From the NCBI GenBank assembly GCA_033961575.1, contig CM066737.1, forward strand, positions 96,686,709 to 96,750,708: 64,000 nt of DNA. The letters are read 5' to 3'. Source of the DNA: Aselliscus stoliczkanus. Lineage: Eukaryota > Chordata > Mammalia > Chiroptera > Hipposideridae. The notes below the pieces were generated by a model, which saw only the letters and a program-made list of their open reading frames with translations, was not told where the DNA came from and made no database searches. Shown piece by piece: positions 57,376-64,000 of this stretch. How positions within the stretch are numbered: position 1 is the first letter of the stretch; every line of letters starts with the position of its first letter. A program made the translations under genes and the position numbers.

Positions 57376-58885
57376 TAATTCAGTATCTAAAATAGCTAAT
57401 TACATGGGTTGCATAGTTTAGCATCTATTGGAAGCACTCCAGGAAGTTTGGATGAGGGGCATTTGTAGGTCACTCCTAGGCTTTATTTGGCAAGTTAAAC
57501 TTAGTACCTTCAATATAGGCAATTAGGAATCAAAAGGTGGTAAAGGACATCTAGACACAAAGTCATCTATCAAATTACTTAATCTTTTCAACTCACTGCT
57601 TTTAAAGCAAATGACCCTCAAGAAGTTTGTGGGCATTAGAATGGCCTAGTGTTCAAATAGAGTTTAAAATCAAAATATTGATCTTCTAAACAGATCGTAC
57701 TTTCCTTCCTAGGGAATGTATCCTTGATTTTTGGTTGTTTTACTTTAAGAGACATTAAGAGATAGCTATTTCCTATTTTTGTAGAGGACAGGTCCATGAT
57801 TCCTTTTAGACTAGATACCATTGTGTCATTAGAAATGAAAATTGTATGTTATGAGCGAGACAGTTCCAGGAATTCTGTATCTAAATTTGGGATTCCCCAA
57901 AAGTATATTGGGAGACATGAAGTGAGTGCAAGTAGTTAATTTGGGAGATAATTATAAGATGTGCATGAAAGAAAGTAGGGAACATGAGACAGGGAAAGGG
58001 GTGATCTACTAAATGGGTTTTAATGTGCAGGTTATCATGGTGGGCAATGTGGGGGTCAGTCCTATTGGAGACCCTCTGAGGAACAATGTGGAACATGCTT
58101 CACAATTATTCCATCGAAGGGCAAAGTTAGATAAAATATTTGTTCACCAGCTCATTGACTTAGGGTTGTGCCTGGGGGACAGTTAAGCTTGAGACACTTC
58201 TAGTCTTCCCAACAAGCAGGCTGAGCAAGCTCTCATGGTTCCAGAGAAAGCCCTTGGGTAGAGAAGCAGTGAGAACAGGCACTTGAAGTGGGGAATCATC
58301 AGTGCACTGGGAATAGTCACCACAGCTGCAGGTTCATTTAGAGAGGGAACAGTGATGTGAGGTCGGGCATCCAGAGCATCAGTCAATACTATGAGCAAAT
58401 TGCTATAAACTGTATTTACTTGAAAAAGAACCATGGTCACTCAACATTTCACAAAATGGTTCATTGGAATACTCACCTTAAACAATATTTTCTGCAACAC
58501 ATCCAAAGAAAAATTGTGTGCATGTTTAGAGCATTTAAACTGTCTTATCAAAATAATGGTTATTTCACCAGGACAAAAAAAGTGCATACTATCATTTCTT
58601 CTTTCCCCTGCCCATGATTTTTCCAAGGACTAAAGGGAAAGAAATGTCCCACAGTGCAGTTTGCCCCTATGAATATAGCTGACTGACAGAACAAGAAAGG
58701 GATGATGAATTCAGAGAGGCATTCATGCCACATTCTTTTATTGATGATAATAATGCCCTGTGCTTCTTTACTAATTTGTCCCATTTGCCTTATGACAACC
58801 CCCGGAATGTCAGAGCAGTTATCACTGCCTTTGTTTTACAACTGAAGAAACTTAGTTTTGTTAAAAGTATGAATTGTACACCTGG
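57376..58885. other. 1.5 kb without recognised features
   Basis: No named repeat; overlapping frames of 60-86 codons at 58357-58784 lie on both strands and have no recognisable product. Confidence 0.4.
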
Positions 58886-58889
58886 GATG

Positions 58890-59015
58890 TGCCAAATATT
58901 TGGTTAGATACTCTTCCTCAGGATATTTCAGTTAGTCCTACTCATAACCCTGGGGGTATTATTGTCTTCATTTTACTGATGAGGCACCACATTTTTTGAC
59001 TGAGTAAATTCCACA
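58890..59015 (-). mobile_element. MIR fragment
   Basis: TACTCATAACCCTGGGGGTA and TTCATTTTACTGATGAGGCA: antisense MIR core. Confidence 0.65.
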
Positions 59016-59224
59016 CAACTACAACATACTGAAGATATTTTTCTCTGTGTTAGCTTGATCTCCATTCAGATGAGAGTCAATTTGATTATAAGCTTCGTGG
59101 GACAAAACTCACTGGTAGATTTATGACTCATGTGATTCATCTCCTTCTTCTGCCTTCTACAAAATTTCACTTGATTAGTTATGCCTGGAAATTCTACTTA
59201 TTGACATAGGTTATAAGACAATGT

Positions 59225-59725
59225 GTGGATTCACCCTTATTCACCTCTATAGCCTCATCTCACACAGCATTCCCTCTCATTCTCTCAGGTCTAGCCACAC
59301 TAGCCTCGTGTTCATCTCTCAGACTTGCCATGCTGTCTCATCAGTGTACTTTTGTACGTGCTGTTCCCCCCTCCTGAGAATGTTTCTACCTTTCATCAGC
59401 ACCAAGTAAACTCACGCTTCAGCTCTCAGCTCAAGCTCAAGATCCCTTGAGGAACCTACCCTAACTAATCTAAGCAAATCTTCCTGTTGGAGACTCTAAT
59501 AATATCATATGTCCCTTTGTTGCTATTATCAAAGTTCTAAATTTATACATTTATGTATGTGTATGTGTGTGAAGATTTAATCAATATGTGTCTCTCACAC
59601 CATCCTACATACTCCATTAGAGCAAAATCCTTATCTGTTTGAAATCATGAATTACCTCCCAGCAACTAGCAGAAAGCCTTGCACATGACAGACACTCAAT
59701 AAATAAGTCTTGAATAAAATTTAGG
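59225..59725 (+). mobile_element. L2 3' region
   Basis: TGCTGTTCCCCCCTCCTGAG, CTCAAGATCCCTTGAGGAAC, later GAAAGCCTTGCACATGACAG and ACACTCAATAAATAAGTCTT: a longer sense L2 piece reaching its 3' end. Confidence 0.75.
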
Positions 59726-60630
59726 AATCTATAATATTAATAATTCTGTGAGTTGGACTTAGAGCATTGTTTTCAGTTCCAGTATTCCATAATCGGGATG
59801 TTTTGACCTACCCCATGGGGGATTTTGAAATGCCTAAGGGTGTTTTCAGGTTGTCACAATGACAAAGTGCAACTACTGGGATTTGGTGGCAGAAGGCAGA
59901 GGTGTTAAGAATCATGAAATGTGTGGGATAATCTATCCAAGGAATAATTGTTTCACTCAAAAGCCAGTAGCACCCTGAGAAACTGCAAGAAAGACTATGC
60001 ATTGCAATAATATGCCTCTAAAATGTTTAAATAATTGTTAACATGACTGGATATGTAAGTGTATGTATACATGTGTACATGTGTATATGTAATTGACCTT
60101 TTACATGTAATCTTGTGTCAATTAGAAATCAGTTTATAGATTCTTTTTCCCATCAGTGTCAGAAAGAAAGGCTGTAGGGAGATAATAGAAATTCAGATAG
60201 GAAAACTGACAGATTTATTAGAAATTTGAAACCTAAAAATGATCAGGGGGGGGGCAGTATGAATATAATATATATAGCTGATATTTTCCTTTCTGTTTTC
60301 TATGTTCCTTTTTGCTTTTCAATTTCTGTCTGGCTTTTTATTTCTTCTCCAGGTTAAATCCCCAGTCTGACACATTCATGTGTTTGCTTTCTTTCTTTTA
60401 GTTCAAACAGAAAATTGAGATTGGTTTTCAGGACTGTCTGTGTCCAGTGTCACAGTTAGCCTGTGGTTGCAGTAGAGAAGTTCAGTAAAGCCTCTTTTAT
60501 TGTTTCTATTATAACATGAGAGCAGTCCAAATACCAGCAGTAAACCTCCCTTTACTGAGACTGAAAAATGATTTTCATGATATCTTTCTTGTATCAGGTG
60601 GCTCGGAAAACATGGGGCAGAGATGGCAGA
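59726..60630. other. Unassigned DNA
   Basis: No named repeat. G-run CAGGGGGGGGGCAG near 60245 and TACATGTG-rich stretch at 60060-60090. Confidence 0.4.
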
Positions 60631-60639
60631 TACTGTAAC

Positions 60640-60800
60640 ATAATAGAAAAAAGGACTAGATGAGGATTCCAGACATTGAGGGGCCCTACCAACCAACTAT
60701 AAATCATTTAACCTCTTTGGGCCTTCGTTTCATCATTTTAAAATAATGGTAAGACCAGATTAAATAGCCTGTAGGCCCTTTTTCTGATCTAAAGTTGAGT
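60640..60800 (+). mobile_element. MIR fragment
   Basis: AACTATAAATCATTTAACCT, CTTTGGGCCTTCGTTTCATC and TTTTAAAATAATGGTAAGAC: sense MIR core. Confidence 0.7.
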
Positions 60801-61039
60801 TTTCAAGTTCAAGGAAGAAGGGAAGGAGAGAAAGAGGAGGAATAGATGTTATCATAGAAAGTAGGTAAGAAGATGCCTTCCGTGTATAAAATTATAAATC
60901 ATGCCTCATTCCTTTGGAATGGTACAGAAGCTTCTTCTCTAGAATAGAACCGCTAGTATATGACCAGGACTTTTCCAAGACCAGGAATGGAACTCCCTGG
61001 AGGATCGCTTCAGTGGTTTCAGAGGCAGTACCCACATAA

Positions 61040-61255
61040 CTAACCACATAATTGGTTAAGTGTTTGGGTTCTGGGAAAAAAAATCTATGCTTCAATCCCA
61101 ACTCTCCCACTCTCTGACTGGTCCTATACATTGGGTGTGCCCTTAACTACCCTAAGCCACTGTTTCCTCATCTATTTGGTAATTAAATGAACGAATGCCA
61201 TGAGAAAGCATGTTTTAGTACATGGTAAATGCTCCATAAATTTTTGGTGTGATTA
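61040..61255 (+). mobile_element. MIR
   Basis: TAATTGGTTAAGTGTTTGGG, CTTCAATCCCAACTCTCCCA, CTAAGCCACTGTTTCCTCAT and AGTACATGGTAAATGCTCCA cover nearly the full MIR in sense. Confidence 0.8.
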
Positions 61256-62464
61256 CTATGAGTAAGCTAAGCCAATCAAGAATGGAGCAGTTTGATCAGT
61301 TCTCCTCTGGTTAGCAGAATTCTTTCTTTCCAACACTCATAACCCCCTCTTCCAGAATGGCTGATGAATCCTTGTATGAACTAGCTGCTCACATGACTAC
61401 TATCACTTGAAGGCTACTAAAAGATGCATTTAAAAAGGTATTATTTATTACTTTTTTAATAAATTTACTTCCTCTCAAAATTGCTACAGATGGTTAAGAT
61501 TTTTAAATTGATCATATTTATCTAGGAAAGGACTAAATTTAGTGTTTAACCTATTGTGAATTATAGACCTTCATATTAAGTTCACTGATACTTTTCTTTC
61601 AATATTCCTTCCAGAGATATAGAAACATCAGTGCCTTAACTTTTACTGTATTTTGCCTTTGTTCCAGTCTATATTTGTGAATAGCTGGGAAGTAGTTTCA
61701 CCACAAGGCTGTAGGATAGGTTTGTATTTGACTTCCCTATTAGTTAATATCGTTAGCTGGGCAGTCAGCTGTCAAAGGAACTTTCTCCACCCACCCCTGG
61801 GTTGGTCACAGAGATGCCACTGTAATTTTATACTCTTCACTATGATTAATTGCTGCACTAATTTAATCATTTCTCCTGGGTGTTAACCCCTAGCTTGGGA
61901 TAAACACTGAGATTTTGTCAAATACCTCCATTCTAAGATTGGAATATTCTTGCATCCTTCTTTAAGAGGATTCAGGATTTTAAGTGTTCAGAGTGCCCTA
62001 ATATTCAGATAATTTTATGTGCATTGTTTTCTATCCTCTATTCCCTTAATTAACAGTCCTTGCTTATCATATTTCTTTTCTTCATTCATAGTTTCTTAAA
62101 CATGAAGATATTCTAACTAGTTGTCATTTCTAGGCAAACCCTTCTTACAATACTTCACACATGTACTTTAAACCTGTTATATTTTACTAAAATATTCATT
62201 TCACAGGTTCTCTTATAAATTTAATTTTGTTGTGATATAGGGTTAAATTCTGTTATGTGCCAGGATTATGCATTTGACAATATTAGATTGAATTGTTTCA
62301 AGTAGAAAATGAATAAAAACTCATACTATAACCTCAGTATTAATATTCTTAATAGATATATTAATACTTACTTTAAGTAAAAATAAATTCCCTGACTTAA
62401 ATAATTAGGCAGTAAATGAGACATGTAGAATAGAATCAGTGTTTCTACTTTCTTTGTTTCCAAA
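61256..62464. other. 1.2 kb without recognised features
   Basis: AT-rich, no named repeat, no credible ORF. Confidence 0.4.
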
Positions 62465-63211
62465 TATTTTTAAAATTTTTTTATTGAAGTAACATTGTTC
62501 AATAACATTACATAAATTTCAGGTATACAACATTATAATTCAGTGTCTGTATGCTCTATTGAGTGCTCACCACCAAAAGTCTAGTTTTTAATCTATCACT
62601 ATATATTTCACCCCTTTACCCATTTCACTCCCTGCCCCGTAATCTTCAATCTGTTGTGACTATCTATTAGTTTTGGGGGTTTTTTGTTTGTTCATTTGTT
62701 ACTCTTTAGTTTAATATTCCACATGTGAGTAAAATCATGCGGTTTTTGTCCTTTTCCATCTGAGTTATTTCACTTAGCATAATACCTTCAGGATCTATTT
62801 ATGTTGTTGCAAATGGCACTATTTTATCTTTTTATGGCTGAGTAGTATTCCATTGTTTATATATACCACATCTTCTTTATCTATTCATCCATCAATGGAC
62901 ACTTTGGTTTTCTGTAGCTTGGCTATTGTAAGTAATGCTGCAATGAACATAGAGGTACATATACCTTTTCAAATTAATGTTTTCATATTCTTTGGATAAA
63001 TACCCATGAGTGGAATTGCTGGATCATATATTATCATTCTATTCTTAACTTTTTGAGGAACCTCTATACTGTTTTCCATAGTGGCTGCAATAATTTGCAG
63101 TCCCACCAACAGTGCACAGGGTTCCCTCTTCTCTACATCCTCTCCAGCACTTGTCATTTCTTATCTTTTTGGTGATAGCCATTCTAACTGTGAGGTGATA
63201 TCTCATTGTGG
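62465..63211 (-). mobile_element. Older L1 3' end, antisense (outer of a triple nest)
   Basis: 3'UTR (AATTTCAGGTATACAACATT, AGTATTCCATTGTTTATATA) and the ORF2 C-terminal end. The minus-strand frame 62969-63157 encodes [12 protein letters not shown] and later [14 protein letters not shown]. The younger L1 at 63212 interrupts it. Confidence 0.9.
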
Positions 63212-63887
63212 TTTTTTTTTATTTATTTTTTATTATTATTAATAGTTACAGATGTACAGAACTATGCAATAGTTATGTTTTTCACCCCTTACAAAGTGAC
63301 TCCCCCTCCCCCCTCCCTTGCCCCCCACCCCCGATATCATACATATCTATTACAATTCCATTTATTCCATCCCCACACTGTATTCCACATCCCATGACTA
63401 TATATGTGTTAAATTATAGTCAACATCTAATATTAATCAGCGGCAGCTTCAGATGTACAGTGCAGTAGTCAGGCCACTACACCATCCTTGAAATGGTCTC
63501 CCTGACAAGATATGAATCCATCTGGTCCCCTAAAAAAATATTTACAACATTATTGATTATATTCCCTAAACTGTCTCGTCTGTCTCTGCAGTAGTATTGT
63601 AGTTATCGGTTTATGTTGCCTTGTCCCTTCCCCTTCTCCCTCATGCCCATCCCCAGCCCATCTAGCCCTCATCAGTTTTTCCTTTGTGTCTCTAAGACTA
63701 TTTATGTTTACATTGCTCGTTTATTCAGTTCTTTAGATTCTACATATAAGTGAGATCATATGGTATTTGTCTTTCTCTGACTGACTTATTTCACTTAACA
63801 TAATGTTCTCTAGGTCCATCCATATTGTTACAATTTCTTTCTTCTTTCTAGTTGCATAATACTCCATTGTGTAAATGTACCACAGTT
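63212..63887 (-). mobile_element. Younger L1 3' end, antisense (middle of the nest)
   Basis: Poly-T, then a 3'UTR almost like 6704-7330: CATACATATCTATTACAATT, GGTCCATCCATATTGTTACA. Interrupted by the next L1. Its own duplication cannot be seen because its far end lies outside. Confidence 0.9.
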
Positions 63888-64000
63888 TCTTTTTTTTTTT
63901 AATTTATTTATTTTTAATTAGTTTCAGGTGTACAACACAGTGCAATAGTTATACTTTTTACCCCTCAAAGTGACAACCCCTCTCCCCCTATTCGCCACCC
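63888..64000 (-). mobile_element. Third L1 3' end, antisense (innermost, cut by window end)
   Basis: Poly-T, then TTAGTTTCAGGTGTACAACA and GCAATAGTTATACTTTTTAC, the 3'UTR type of 49483. It continues beyond the window. Confidence 0.9.

Noticed and set aside
58357..58784. Cluster of short frames on both strands, possible small gene
   Set aside because: Overlapping frames on opposite strands, no recognisable domain, no splice or promoter evidence.

Overview
This window looks like mammalian nuclear DNA from a non-coding region of an AT-rich chromosome. No exon, splice-flanked open reading frame, tRNA or rRNA gene could be supported. Nearly everything recognisable is mobile-element sequence. MIR, L2, MaLR (MLT1-like) LTRs and old L1 point to a eutherian mammal. 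A tRNA-derived SINE beginning GGGCCGGCCGAGTGGCGCAG, apparently young L1 copies and several mariner families together suggest a bat, perhaps of the horseshoe-bat/leaf-nosed-bat group. That is an inference from memory of SINE and mariner types and was not checked by a search.

Layout. 1-1.7 kb: a cluster of SINEs, including two copies of a long ~430 bp form. 2.6-8.95 kb: a MaLR fragment, an old sense L1 ORF2 broken by a DNA transposon, a younger antisense L1 with target-site duplications (TSDs), and an old L1 3' end. 9-21 kb: mostly unassigned DNA with a 546 bp mariner derivative, a TIR element carrying a SINE, L2, microsatellites and a probable chimeric retrocopy. 21.5-23 kb: L1 pieces in opposed orientation. 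24-31 kb: sparse MIR, L2 and SINEs, and a second mariner derivative. 31.9-32.8 kb: a clear twin-primed L1 insertion. 33-40 kb: two decayed L1 ORF2 blocks and a third mariner derivative. 40-49.4 kb: MaLR, MIR, a MADE1-like MITE and a long repeat-poor tract. 49.4-53.2 kb: the main coding element, an antisense L1 with its 5'UTR, an intact 290-codon ORF1, an endonuclease fragment and 3'UTR, flanked by a 15 bp TSD and itself hit by a long SINE. 56.4-57.3 kb: a fold-back mariner. 59-62 kb: L2 and MIR. 62.5-64 kb: three nested antisense L1 ends cut by the window edge.

There is no operon-like or pathway logic. The elements relate by parasitism (SINEs and chimeric retrocopies need L1 proteins; deleted mariners need transposase from elsewhere) and by nesting, which gives their relative ages. 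The most unusual structures are the three mariner copies sharing one internal deletion, the fold-back mariner with two 3' halves, the TSD-bounded retrocopy of an unknown transcript fused to an L1 tail, and the L1 with intact ORF1 but rearranged 3' half. No new protein-coding system was found.
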